Made by a program: the position numbers and the translations under genes | In this document: positions 10,452 through 17,852 of the stretch, one piece after another | Layout of the letters: the number at the start of each line of letters is the position of its first letter | How positions within the stretch are numbered: position 1 is the stretch's first letter | Assembly (NCBI GenBank): GCA_030537465.1 | Contig: JAUNMP010000034.1 | Span: 1 to 32,590 of the forward strand | From: a bacterium | GTDB lineage: Bacteria > Verrucomicrobiota > Kiritimatiellia > RFP12 > UBA1067 | Direction of reading: 5' to 3' | Length of the DNA: 32,590 nt | The notes under the pieces: generated by a model | Databases searched by the model: none | The model's input: only the letters and a program-made list of their open reading frames with translations | Told to the model about the DNA's origin: nothing

Positions 10452-11678
10452 ATGCCGAAGGTCATACTGAATTTCAAGCGCGACTACTCGACCATCCATC
10501 ATCACCCCTGGATCTTCTCCGGGGCGATCAAGGAGGTCGTGGGCGAGCCGCGCATGGGCGAGACGGTTGAAGTCGTCAACGCGAGAGGCGACTGCCTCGG
10601 CTACGGCTCCTATTCCCCCTTCAGTCAGATTCGTGTGCGGATGCTGAGCTTCGCGAAGGGCGAGGTCCCGGACGCCGATCTGATCGCGAAGCGCGTCGCC
10701 GACGCCGTGGCGCGCCGTGCCGCCTTCTGGACGAATGGCCAGACAAATGCCGTGCGCGTCGTCAACGCCGAGAGCGACGGACTGCCTGGTGTCATCGCCG
10801 ACTTCTATGGCGGCTTCGTCGTTGTGCAGCTCGCGACCGCCGGCGCGGAATTCTGGAAAGCCGCCCTTGTCGACGTGCTGATGAAGCACGTGCCGGGCTG
10901 CCGTGGCGTCTACAATCGCAGCGACGTCGACGCCCGCACGCGCGAGGGCCTTCGCACGAAGGACGCCGACGGCCATGTCGTGGAGAATCCCTCCGAGAAG
11001 GGTCTGCTCGCAGGCGAGGAACCGCCGGAGCTGATCGAAATCCAGGAAGGTTCCATCCGCTATCTCGTCGATGTCCGCAAGGGGCATAAGACGGGCTTTT
11101 ATCTCGATCAGCGCGACGCACGCACGGCCGTTGGCGCACTGGCGAAGAACGCGGATGTGCTCAACTGCTTCTCGTATACGGGGGGCTTCGGACTCGCCGC
11201 CTGCGCGGCCGGCGCGAAGTCCGTGACGCATCTCGACGTCTCCGCCGACGCGCTGGCGCTTGCGCGGCGGAACACGGAGCTGAATCCGTCCGCCACGGTC
11301 AGCGACTTTGTTGAGGCCGATGTCTTCAAGCAGCTGCGCCTCTACCGCGATCAGGGGCGGTCCTTCGACCTCATCGTGCTCGACCCGCCGAAGTTCGCCG
11401 ACACCAAGGCCGGCCTCATGCGGGCGACGCGCGGGTACAAGGACATCAACCTGCTCGCGATGAAGCTCCTGCGCCCGAATGGCGTGCTCGCCACGTTCTC
11501 CTGCTCCGGCGCGATGACGACGGACCTCTTCGACAAGGTCTGCGCCGAGGCGGCGTTCGACGCGAAGCGCGATTTCCAGATTCTCTCCCGCACACGCCAG
11601 GCCGCCGGAGACCATCCGGTCGGCCTCAACTTCCCCGAGGGACTTTACCTGAAGGGACTGATCCTGCGGGCGGTCTGA
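10452..11678 (+). CDS. rlmI: 23S rRNA (cytosine-5) methyltransferase, RlmI family
   Basis: 408 aa, close to the 396 of Escherichia coli RlmI. An N-terminal PUA-like domain (HPWIFSGAI...VNARGDCLGYG) is followed by the connecting domain containing VRKGHKTGFYLDQRDAR, and a Rossmann SAM-dependent methyltransferase domain: NCFSYTGGFGLAA (SAM site, about residue 235 on), HLDVSADAL, LDPPKF at about 310 and the FSCSGAM motif with a candidate catalytic Cys near 351. RlmI makes m5C1962 in 23S rRNA. The family also contains YccW-like members, so the exact target nucleotide is inferred. The ATG is preceded by GAAGGGA. Confidence 0.88.
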   Translation: MPKVILNFKRDYSTIHHHPWIFSGAIKEVVGEPRMGETVEVVNARGDCLGYGSYSPFSQIRVRMLSFAKGEVPDADLIAKRVADAVARRAAFWTNGQTNAVRVVNAESDGLPGVIADFYGGFVVVQLATAGAEFWKAALVDVLMKHVPGCRGVYNRSDVDARTREGLRTKDADGHVVENPSEKGLLAGEEPPELIEIQEGSIRYLVDVRKGHKTGFYLDQRDARTAVGALAKNADVLNCFSYTGGFGLAACAAGAKSVTHLDVSADALALARRNTELNPSATVSDFVEADVFKQLRLYRDQGRSFDLIVLDPPKFADTKAGLMRATRGYKDINLLAMKLLRPNGVLATFSCSGAMTTDLFDKVCAEAAFDAKRDFQILSRTRQAAGDHPVGLNFPEGLYLKGLILRAV

Positions 11679-11707
11679 TGGTGGTGTGCCTTTCCTCGGT
11701 ACAAGTC

Positions 11708-11719
11708 TTATGGTATGAT
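11708..11719 (+). promoter_or_regulatory. extended -10 promoter, probably giving a leaderless mRNA
   Basis: TTATGGTATGAT with the -10 hexamer TATGAT at 11,714-11,719. Only seven bases separate it from the ATG at 11,727, so transcription would start at or within a base of the start codon. No Shine-Dalgarno sequence is present, which fits leaderless translation. The motif nearly matches the gyrB promoter. Confidence 0.55.
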
Positions 11720-11726
11720 ATGCCCC

Positions 11727-13022
11727 ATGGAGAAGATTGCGACAGACACCTATTCCTTTGAATGTCTGCGGCAGGGCGGATACGTCTATGTCGACAAGAC
11801 GGACATTCTACTGTCGCTGGTGGACGGATCGTTCGGCAAGCAGTTCTTCATCGCGCGTCCGCGGCGGTTCGGGAAGTCTCTGACGGTATCCACCCTGCAA
11901 TGTCTCTTCGAGGGTCGCCGTGACTTGTTCCAGGGGCTTGCGATCGAGCCGAAGTGGGACTGGTCGAAGACGTGGCCCGTTCTCCATCTTGACATGGGCA
12001 GCTGCCAGGCCGAGGATGTGGATACGCTTCGAGGTCGGATTCATACCATGCTCCTGAAGGAGGCGGCTCGAAACAAAGTCGCGCTCGTCAATGACCCCGA
12101 TGTCTCCAATCAGTTCAATCTGCTGATTTCGGAATTGGCCGCACGTTCGGATGATGGTCGGATGGTGCTCCTCGTCGACGAGTATGACAAGCCTCTTCTC
12201 GGGCATCTCGGACAGGTGGACGTCGTCGAATTCCAACGGGAGCTCAAGGCTTTCTACTCCGTCATCAAGACCTGCGAGGGACAACAGCGCTTCGCGTTCA
12301 TCACGGGCGTGTCGAAGTTCTCGAAGGTGTCGATCTTCTCCGACCTCAACAACCTCAACGAGTTCTCGATGGACGCGCGCGTCGCCGAGCTCTTCGGCTA
12401 CACGCACGAGGAGGTGCAGGCGAACTTCCCCGAGTCGCTGAAGGCGCTCGCCCAGGCCTACGGGTGGTCGGACGAGGAGACGTTCGCCACGCTGGTCACG
12501 CAGTATGATGGCTACCGTTTCCATCAGAACGGTCGGCGGATGTTCAATCCCGTGTCCATCGGCAAGTGCCTTTCTGCGCATGAGATCAGGAATTTCTGGT
12601 TTGAGACGGGGACGCCCACGTTCCTGCTCAAGCTGCTGAAGGAGAGTCCGGTCGATCTCGCGGATGTTGTGCTGGACGCCGATTCCTTCTCGGTCTACGA
12701 GCCCGCGACGCCGACGATGATGCCGCTCCTGTACCAGACCGGCTACCTGACGATTACGGACAGCTTCCGCGAGGGGTTGACGACGATGTACCATCTCGGG
12801 TTCCCGAACGGCGAGGTGCGCACGGCCTTCTCGAAGGCGATGGCCAACGAATTCTCGGAGCTGAATCCGGTCGACTCCACGTCGCTCGCCCAGATCAAGG
12901 CGAAGGGCTACCACGAGAAGTACCTGCGCGCAGGCAAGCGCCTCACGCTGATCGGCGCGGCCTTCGACGCCGAGATGCGCAATCTCTCCGACCGCCGGAT
13001 CGAACGCACCGCACAGGCGTGA
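11727..13022 (+). CDS. AAA-ATPase-like protein with truncated PD-(D/E)XK nuclease domain
   Basis: 431 aa from ATG 11,727 (an in-frame ATG at 11,715 lies inside the -10 box). The N-terminal AAA-ATPase-like domain is complete: YVDKTD, the family Walker A variant RPRRFGKS, and Walker B VLLVDEYDKPL, then FAFITGVSKFSKVSIFSDLNN. Family members normally end with a PD-(D/E)XK nuclease domain of about 130-150 residues. Here the sequence passes from FPNGEVRTAFSKAMANEF directly to LAQIKAKGYHEKYLRAGKR, the last helix-strand of that domain, so roughly 100 residues including the catalytic Glu-x-Lys are missing without loss of frame. It is probably a non-nuclease remnant. These genes are common as multicopy accessory genes in gut anaerobes; their role is unknown. 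Confidence 0.8.
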   Translation: MEKIATDTYSFECLRQGGYVYVDKTDILLSLVDGSFGKQFFIARPRRFGKSLTVSTLQCLFEGRRDLFQGLAIEPKWDWSKTWPVLHLDMGSCQAEDVDTLRGRIHTMLLKEAARNKVALVNDPDVSNQFNLLISELAARSDDGRMVLLVDEYDKPLLGHLGQVDVVEFQRELKAFYSVIKTCEGQQRFAFITGVSKFSKVSIFSDLNNLNEFSMDARVAELFGYTHEEVQANFPESLKALAQAYGWSDEETFATLVTQYDGYRFHQNGRRMFNPVSIGKCLSAHEIRNFWFETGTPTFLLKLLKESPVDLADVVLDADSFSVYEPATPTMMPLLYQTGYLTITDSFREGLTTMYHLGFPNGEVRTAFSKAMANEFSELNPVDSTSLAQIKAKGYHEKYLRAGKRLTLIGAAFDAEMRNLSDRRIERTAQA

Positions 13023-13024
13023 GG

Positions 13025-13104
13025 TTAGACACATTGGTCCTTTGAAGGATCTTGGAGAACCGAAACTTGGGTGCGTGATGCCATGTCTGTAAAGTGGTGT
13101 CTAA
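13025..13104 (+). repeat. 8-bp inverted repeat bracketing a 64-base spacer
   Basis: TTAGACAC (13,025-13,032) and its exact reverse complement GTGTCTAA (13,097-13,104) flank the gap before the sigma-factor gene; the right arm ends one base before its ATG. A small hairpin TCCTT-TG-AAGGA lies between. It could be a looped operator or an RNA structure at the start site, or chance. Confidence 0.4.
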
Positions 13105-13105
13105 T

Positions 13106-13714
13106 ATGAGCAAGTTCTCGAAAATTCTTCCCAAAACATCGACGACTCTTCTTCGTGAACTTGCCGCCGATTCGCGTCATGCGCGGTGGACGGATTTCGT
13201 GACTCGTTATGAACCGATGATGCGTGAATACCTGCGCATCCGTTTTCCTGTTGTCGAGGCGGACGAGGTGGTCGCTGAAACGCTGGTTGCGTTGGTGGGA
13301 GCCTTGGCGCACTACCGTTATAGCCCGGAGGAAACCGGGCGATTCCACAATTATCTCACGGGGATTCTTCGTCACAAGGCCCTGCGGTTCTGCCGTGCGG
13401 TGGAACGTGAGCGGCAAATGAGGGCGGCACTGGTCCAGGAAGAACCCTTGCAGATAGTGTCGCCAGATGCTGAGAATGACGAAGAAGCCTATCGGCAGGG
13501 ACTTTTCGAGGTTGCTGTCTCTACATTCTTTGCGGAACCGTCAATTGCGGCGCGAACGAAGGAGGTCTTTCGGCGGACGGCAATTGCGAGGGAAGATCCT
13601 GAGACTGTGGCACACGCGTTTCAGATGTCCCGCCACGCCGTAGATCAGATCAGGAATCGATCGATCGCCTGGCTGCGTCGGCGGATTCGGGAATTGGAGA
13701 CAATCGGTGACTGA
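13106..13714 (+). CDS. ECF-like RNA polymerase sigma factor
   Basis: 202 aa. Residues about 15-100 resemble sigma region 2: a helical core, EADEVVAETLVALVGAL in the position of region 2.2, then RFHNYLTGILRHKALRF. Residues about 145-195 form a sigma-4-like helix-turn-helix (EVFRRTAIAREDPETVAHAFQMSRHAVDQIRNR). It is best read as one of the divergent PVC-type ECF sigma factors that sit beside Ser/Thr kinases. The start is ATG at 13,106; an in-frame GTG at 13,094 is possible, and neither has a strong ribosome site. It overlaps the kinase gene by 8 bases, so the two proteins are made together and the kinase may control the sigma factor. Only the general class is firm. Confidence 0.7.
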   Translation: MSKFSKILPKTSTTLLRELAADSRHARWTDFVTRYEPMMREYLRIRFPVVEADEVVAETLVALVGALAHYRYSPEETGRFHNYLTGILRHKALRFCRAVERERQMRAALVQEEPLQIVSPDAENDEEAYRQGLFEVAVSTFFAEPSIAARTKEVFRRTAIAREDPETVAHAFQMSRHAVDQIRNRSIAWLRRRIRELETIGD

Positions 13715-14924
13715 TGTGGAGATAGTAGAGCGCCTTCAAAATGGTGTTTCGTTTCCGACACAGACAGGAACCCTTGCGGCGGGAACCGTCTTCGGGGATT
13801 GGCGGTTGACGGCGTTCCTGGCGCGAGGGGGAACGGCGGAGGTCTACTGCGCCGAACATGTTCGCCTCGGCACGCCGGCGGCCGTGAAAATCGGTCCTTT
13901 GGAGAGGACGGCGCGTTTCATGCGCGAGACAAAACTTCTGGCGGAATTGACATCCTTGGCATTCCCGCGTTTCCTGGGATACGGAGAGGCGCACGGGCGG
14001 GTCTATCTGGTTGAGGAACTGCTGGAACCCGGTGACCTTCCGAGCGAGGATCGCTCGGTCGCGGATTATCTGTGCCGTCTGTGTGCGGGACTTGCCGAAT
14101 TGCATGCGCGGGGAATTGTTCATCGTGATCTCAAGCCGGCGAACATTCTCGTTCGGTCCGACGGCGCTCCGGTCATTGTCGATTTGGGGCTTTCCACGGA
14201 CGATCCACTGGGAGAGGGGGCGGGAACGCCGGGATATGCGGCCCCCGAACAGTGGATGGGCGAAGAGGTTACTCCGACGGCAGATGTCCACGCGCTGGGC
14301 GTACTTGCCAATGCATGTTTTGGCGATCATCCGCCACGGGTGTGGCGAGCCATCATCCGCCGTGCGACGAGTTCGATCGCGCGTGAACGTTACGAGAACG
14401 TGGGGGCGTTTGCACATGCCATTCGAAGGCGGCATCAGGGACGCTTGATCGTGAGTGCCATTGGCGGCTTCGTTCTTCTTGCGATGTGCATGTGGGGTGT
14501 GGTGGAGTGGTGTGAGTCGCGCCAGCCGAAGACGATTGAACTGAATCAGCAGACGGTGGTAATGAGGGAACCTCTGTTTGTTCCTGCGGGGCAGACTTTG
14601 CGGGTTGTGGGGCCGGGAACATTGGACGCGGTGATTACGGGCGCAGGGACGGCCACTTTGTGGATGACGAACTGCATCGTTCTCAATCGTGCACGCGAGA
14701 TTTTCCCGACGGTTGGTCTGAAGTACTATTTGTCACATCGTGTCTACCTCAATTTCACGGCGATTCATCCACGTGGTATGACGAATGGTATTGAGAAGGG
14801 CTATGTTTTTTCTTCGGAGGGTGGGAGCAATGACCTCCGTTATCGCGGTCCGGAAACTTGGGTAGGGTTGGCGGGCCAGAAAAATTGGGAATATTTTCAA
14901 AAAGGGTCCCAATCGCAGAAATAG
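13707..14924 (+). CDS. membrane-anchored Hanks-type Ser/Thr protein kinase
   Basis: 405 aa, GTG start at 13,707 with GGAG at 13,696-13,699, overlapping the sigma gene. Kinase motifs: Gly-rich loop ARGGTAEVY (39-47), catalytic Lys61 in AAVKI, HRDLKPANIL from 139, DLG (159-161) replacing the common DFG, and GTPGYAAPEQ (173-182). All catalytic residues are present, although the C-lobe after APE is short, ending near residue 240. A single transmembrane helix lies at about 247-266, so the kinase faces the cytoplasm. The approximately 140-residue outside domain is rich in strands and may be beta-helical; I do not recognise its ligand. Likely substrates are the neighbouring sigma factor and, through FHA recognition, the ABC protein at 17,849. 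Confidence 0.85.
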   Translation: MTDVEIVERLQNGVSFPTQTGTLAAGTVFGDWRLTAFLARGGTAEVYCAEHVRLGTPAAVKIGPLERTARFMRETKLLAELTSLAFPRFLGYGEAHGRVYLVEELLEPGDLPSEDRSVADYLCRLCAGLAELHARGIVHRDLKPANILVRSDGAPVIVDLGLSTDDPLGEGAGTPGYAAPEQWMGEEVTPTADVHALGVLANACFGDHPPRVWRAIIRRATSSIARERYENVGAFAHAIRRRHQGRLIVSAIGGFVLLAMCMWGVVEWCESRQPKTIELNQQTVVMREPLFVPAGQTLRVVGPGTLDAVITGAGTATLWMTNCIVLNRAREIFPTVGLKYYLSHRVYLNFTAIHPRGMTNGIEKGYVFSSEGGSNDLRYRGPETWVGLAGQKNWEYFQKGSQSQK

Positions 14925-14958
14925 GAGAATCGGATTCCCGTTGGCGATATCTGAAAAC

Positions 14959-14974
14959 TGTCTCACCTGCGACA
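14959..14974 (+). promoter_or_regulatory. candidate Crp/Fnr operator, upstream of the regulator gene
   Basis: TGTCTCACCTGCGACA, an imperfect 16-bp palindrome whose right half site GCGACA equals that of the perfect site at 15,920. Its centre (14,966.5) is about 30.5 bases before the predicted start at 14,997, overlapping the -35 zone, so binding would be expected to block RNA polymerase: probable negative autoregulation. Confidence 0.5.
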
Positions 14975-14978
14975 GGAT

Positions 14979-14990
14979 TTGTGGTATAAT
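14979..14990 (+). promoter_or_regulatory. extended -10 promoter of the Crp/Fnr gene
   Basis: TTGTGGTATAAT, with TATAAT at 14,985-14,990 and TGG at 14,982-14,984. It places the start near 14,997, giving a leader of about 226 bases before the chosen ATG at 15,223. Confidence 0.6.
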
Positions 14991-14995
14991 TTCGG

Positions 14996-15222
14996 GCGCT
15001 AAATAAGCGCTTGAAGCAGAAATCGCCAAATTTCAGAGAAAAAAGCGCGAAACAAAAGCACGATACGCGAGAAGTCGCGTGGCGTGCCTTTGTCGTCGTG
15101 TTCTTTCTCGGGCGTTTGGCGATGCCTTGTTTCGGATACGATCGATGAGGGCACGCCATCTTTTTCTGGAAAAATCCGATCCGTCGCGTGAGAAACCACG
15201 CGACGGTGGCAATATCGTGCAG
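14996..15222 (+). ncRNA. structured 5' leader of the Crp/Fnr gene, possible attenuator
   Basis: Several perfect inverted repeats are packed in this leader: GCGCT/AGCGC (14,996-15,010); ACGCGA-GAAG-TCGCGT (15,065-15,080); TGGCGTGCC (15,080-15,088) pairing with GGCACGCCA (15,148-15,156), followed by TCTTTTTCT; and CCGTCGCGTG-AGAAAC-CACGCGACGG (15,181-15,206), a 10-bp stem ending 16 bases before the ATG. The third stem plus T-rich tract resembles a terminator with a long loop. No known riboswitch class was recognised. This is a prediction from pairing alone. Confidence 0.4.
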
Positions 15223-15906
15223 ATGAAGAACTGTACTGACGATATTGTCCGCCGGATGTCCCGGCAGACTCTTTTCAAGGGGTGCACAGTTGGCGAATGC
15301 AGAGAACTGGTCGAGAGGCTCGACATCCGCATCCGGCAGGTGAAGCAGGGCGAGATGGTGACAAGCGAAGTCCGGGCTGCGACGGAGATTCTTTGCGTCC
15401 TGTCGGGGTGTTTCCATGTCTATGAATGCGGACTTGAAGATGACGCGCGTCATCTTGTTCAACGTCTCTCGGTGGGTGATACCTTTGGCACGAGCTTCCC
15501 CGTCTTGACACTCACGGCAAGCCCCGCCCTGCTGCTCGCGGAGGCGGAAGGAGAACTTCTGTTGATCGACGTGCAGGCTACACGACAGCTCATTGAGACC
15601 GCCTCGCATCCGAAATTCGTCGCCAATCTCTATGCGGCGACGGCGAAGCAGGGGTTCTATGCGTGGCGGAAGTTGAGGCTCCTCAGCTGCTATGAGGTTT
15701 CGAACCGCATCCTGCTCTATCTCCGCTGGCGGGAGGAGGATGGTCGCCGCGATCCGCTCACGATCGACTATCCGGCGCTCGCCTCCTATCTGGGCGTCAA
15801 CCGAACCTCCCTCTATCGCGCCATCGCGTCGCTCAAGAAAGCGAAACGAATCCACCAGATTGGCTCTGCGATCACGCTTCCAAAGGTGGGTAAGTGCCTC
15901 AGATGA
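15223..15906 (+). CDS. Crp/Fnr-family transcriptional regulator
   Basis: 227 aa from ATG 15,223. Upstream in-frame starts (GTG 15,079, ATG 15,145) would add basic residues foreign to the family and lie in the structured leader. The N-terminus LFKGCTVGE begins the cyclic-nucleotide-binding-like beta-roll (to about 120), followed by a long dimer helix and a winged helix with DYPALASYLGVNRTSLYRAIASLKK as the HTH. The recognition helix reads NRTSLYR where Crp has SRETVGR, consistent with a half site other than TGTGA. Cysteines at 4, 21, 26, 58, 63 and 69 could be redox-related but show no typical Fnr cluster spacing. The effector is unknown. It probably binds the palindromes at 14,959 and 15,920. 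Confidence 0.85.
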   Translation: MKNCTDDIVRRMSRQTLFKGCTVGECRELVERLDIRIRQVKQGEMVTSEVRAATEILCVLSGCFHVYECGLEDDARHLVQRLSVGDTFGTSFPVLTLTASPALLLAEAEGELLLIDVQATRQLIETASHPKFVANLYAATAKQGFYAWRKLRLLSCYEVSNRILLYLRWREEDGRRDPLTIDYPALASYLGVNRTSLYRAIASLKKAKRIHQIGSAITLPKVGKCLR

Positions 15907-15919
15907 AATCTTCGTAGCG

Positions 15920-15935
15920 TGTCGCAGCTGCGACA
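15920..15935 (+). promoter_or_regulatory. perfect 16-bp palindromic operator, class II activator position
   Basis: TGTCGCAGCTGCGACA is a perfect palindrome in the gap between the Crp/Fnr gene and the Cys/His-repeat gene. With the -10 TATTAT at 15,957-15,962 and a start near 15,969, the centre (15,927.5) is at -41.5, the classic class II position for Crp/Fnr activators. There is no TGn extension on this -10, as expected for an activator-dependent promoter. Confidence 0.65.
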
Positions 15936-15956
15936 ACGCCACATCGCGGAATTCGG

Positions 15957-15962
15957 TATTAT
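15957..15962 (+). promoter_or_regulatory. -10 box of the Cys/His-repeat gene
   Basis: TATTAT, 21 bases after the palindrome at 15,920-15,935. Predicted leader about 46 bases with AGAGGAGAG ending a few bases before the ATG at 16,015. Confidence 0.5.
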
Positions 15963-16014
15963 TTGGATTGACTACGATGAGAAGCCGTGTCGGGAATTAC
16001 AAGAGGAGAGTGGA

Positions 16015-16341
16015 ATGAGGAAGATTCTGATTGTCGTGTTCGTTGGGCTGACCACTGCGGCCTGCACTGTTCTTGCCGGAACTGAGGATTCGCGGTGTCG
16101 GCACTGCAACTCGAAGATGTACGGTCCCGGTTGCCATCACAGCCCCACGGGCAAACATGAACATCGCAACGACGAGAATGCCTGCGACTGGTGTGGTTCG
16201 CGGTCCTATGGCCCGGGGTGTCACCATTCGCCAACGGGCAAGCATCGTCATGGCCCCGGCGCGGGCAAGTGCGTCTGGTGTGGTTCGAAATCAACAGGTC
16301 CCGGATGTCACCACAGCCCCACGGGCCGCCACGAGAAGTGA
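16015..16341 (+). CDS. small exported Cys/His-rich repeat protein
   Basis: 108 aa from ATG 16,015, chosen for the strong AGAGGAG site and because it begins a signal peptide (MRKILIVVFVGLTTAACTVLAG). The mature part is three near-identical 29-residue units starting at nt 16,096, 16,183 and 16,270 (the last cut short). Each has CxxC(N/G)S followed by GPGCHHSPTG(K/R)H, giving three Cys and several His per unit, a plausible metal site (Zn, Fe or Cu) or redox unit outside the cytoplasm. Similar single CxxCGS...SPxxxH units exist in bacterial hypothetical proteins. A lipobox reading of LTTAAC is weak. Expression is probably driven by the adjacent Crp/Fnr regulator. No function is known. Confidence 0.75.
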   Translation: MRKILIVVFVGLTTAACTVLAGTEDSRCRHCNSKMYGPGCHHSPTGKHEHRNDENACDWCGSRSYGPGCHHSPTGKHRHGPGAGKCVWCGSKSTGPGCHHSPTGRHEK

Positions 16342-16379
16342 GAACGTCCTCAGTGGATTAGATTATTGGAGTTTGATTT

Positions 16380-17852
16380 ATGAGTAATAAAACCAAAGCG
16401 TGTCCCTTCTGTGGAGAACAGATTCTTGAGGTTGCCAAAAAGTGTCGGTATTGCGGGGAATTCCTTACTTCAGCCGAACACGTTTTGATTTCAGAAGGAC
16501 GGTCTTCAGGCCCACATGCCCCATTCAAATATTGGTGGTTGATAATTGTTCTTGTTGCGATTATTTCGGTAGGTGTTCTGATTTTGTTTGGACGTACTTC
16601 AGGACCGGCGACGCAAAAAGAGGCGCCAACGCAGGCGCCTGATACTGTTGCGTCGGTGAGTATGAATGATGAATCGACAACAACTCATAGCGAGTTGAAG
16701 GCTGATGAAATTTCTCGAGTGGAAGTTAAGCCAGCAGTAACACCTCCACCTGAAAAACGGATTACGCGACGTCGACTTGAACCGGAGGCTACACGACGTT
16801 TGTCGGAGACGCCTCAATTGATAAAGACTACCATAACAACTACCGGACGAGGGTCAAACGCCAAATGGGGCTTGGAGTTTATTTGTTCCTTTGTATTGAA
16901 TTATGCCGTTGTCTGCAGGGCGCAGATAATTGAGAAGAGTGAGACCGCAGGTGGAGAAGTTAAGGTTGTTGAGGAGCGACACTACCTTCAGGCTGGTCAG
17001 AATCTACAACTCAGCAAAACAGATATTAAGGTTGCAATCGCGAAAACGGTGGATCTGGAGAAAGTTAGCGGAATTGCAGGTGCTATTTGTGGTGTGGTTG
17101 ATTGGTGTGGTGGCTTATTTGGTGTGAAAAGCGCAGGCGATATTATCCGAAAAGGACTTCAGACAGTTGTCGGCTTCATTGACGGGGCGGATGGGAAAGG
17201 ATGGTATAAACTCGCGAGTAAATTAGGATTGGCTCCAGATACGGCTGAAGCCGAAGCAGTCGCGAAATCGTTTTTGGAAAATCTTGCTAAAGACATCTTT
17301 AAGGGTTCTGAACTTCAAGGGAAGGCTTACCGGATCACTTACTATCAAGACAAGGAAAGCGGGGAACCTCTCCGAGTGGATTTCACCTATGTCGATGGAC
17401 GTAAGATACAGACGGCTGATGAATGGATGGTCCTCCGGCGTGCGAATGCCTTTATGGATGCGCAGATTATTCCAAATCGCAGTTGCAGTCCAGGAGATTC
17501 TTGGACAGTTAATGCCGCCGACTTTGATTGTTTGCTTGATCCCTATGTTGACGGAAAGTATGAAGGCATGGTCAGTGTGACGCGACAAGACAACGATTCT
17601 GATGGGAATTGGATTCTACACTTGTCTCCAAGTGATGTGAATCTTGTTTCTGATCAAGGACGAACGACAGGGCAAGTTCGTCTTTCCGAAGGGAAGGCGC
17701 AAGTCGATGGGAAGAACCATTATGTAAGATCAATGGTTGTTGTTGGCAATGGCACTATGAAGAACTTGAACGAACATCACTTGCTCTTCAAGTCACAGAT
17801 GGAAGGTCAGGCTGATTTTAGAGCGCTTCTAACCTGCGAACCTGTAAAGTGA
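16380..17852 (+). CDS. zinc-ribbon membrane protein with large extracytoplasmic domain
   Basis: 490 aa. The N-terminus carries a zinc ribbon, CPFCGEQILEVAKKCRYCGEFL (Cys 8, 11, 22, 25; split at 11/22), then one transmembrane helix at about 48-72, a Thr/Pro/Glu-rich linker (75-145) and a folded C-terminal region of about 340 residues that I do not recognise. The zinc ribbon should be cytoplasmic. The first gene of the AT-richer cluster, it ends by overlapping the FHA-ABC gene (GTGA at 17,849-17,852). Its N-terminus is paralogous to that of the protein at 27,814, so zinc-ribbon membrane proteins open and close the cluster. The ribosome site is GGAG about 10 bases before the ATG. Confidence 0.75.
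   Translation: MSNKTKACPFCGEQILEVAKKCRYCGEFLTSAEHVLISEGRSSGPHAPFKYWWLIIVLVAIISVGVLILFGRTSGPATQKEAPTQAPDTVASVSMNDESTTTHSELKADEISRVEVKPAVTPPPEKRITRRRLEPEATRRLSETPQLIKTTITTTGRGSNAKWGLEFICSFVLNYAVVCRAQIIEKSETAGGEVKVVEERHYLQAGQNLQLSKTDIKVAIAKTVDLEKVSGIAGAICGVVDWCGGLFGVKSAGDIIRKGLQTVVGFIDGADGKGWYKLASKLGLAPDTAEAEAVAKSFLENLAKDIFKGSELQGKAYRITYYQDKESGEPLRVDFTYVDGRKIQTADEWMVLRRANAFMDAQIIPNRSCSPGDSWTVNAADFDCLLDPYVDGKYEGMVSVTRQDNDSDGNWILHLSPSDVNLVSDQGRTTGQVRLSEGKAQVDGKNHYVRSMVVVGNGTMKNLNEHHLLFKSQMEGQADFRALLTCEPVK

Noticed and set aside
10083..13034. Minus-strand open frames opposite rlmI and the AAA ATPase gene
   Set aside because: Both lie opposite well-supported genes and show the same antisense composition; no start or ribosome site supports them.
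15079..15222. Longer N-terminus for the Crp/Fnr protein (GTG 15,079 or ATG 15,145)
   Set aside because: The extra residues are Arg-rich and not family-like, and the DNA there is packed with inverted repeats expected of a leader.
14755..15942. Minus-strand open frame (395 codons) opposite the Crp/Fnr gene
   Set aside because: It crosses the kinase end, the leader and the regulator gene, has no family resemblance, and contradicts the plus-strand promoter/operator layout.
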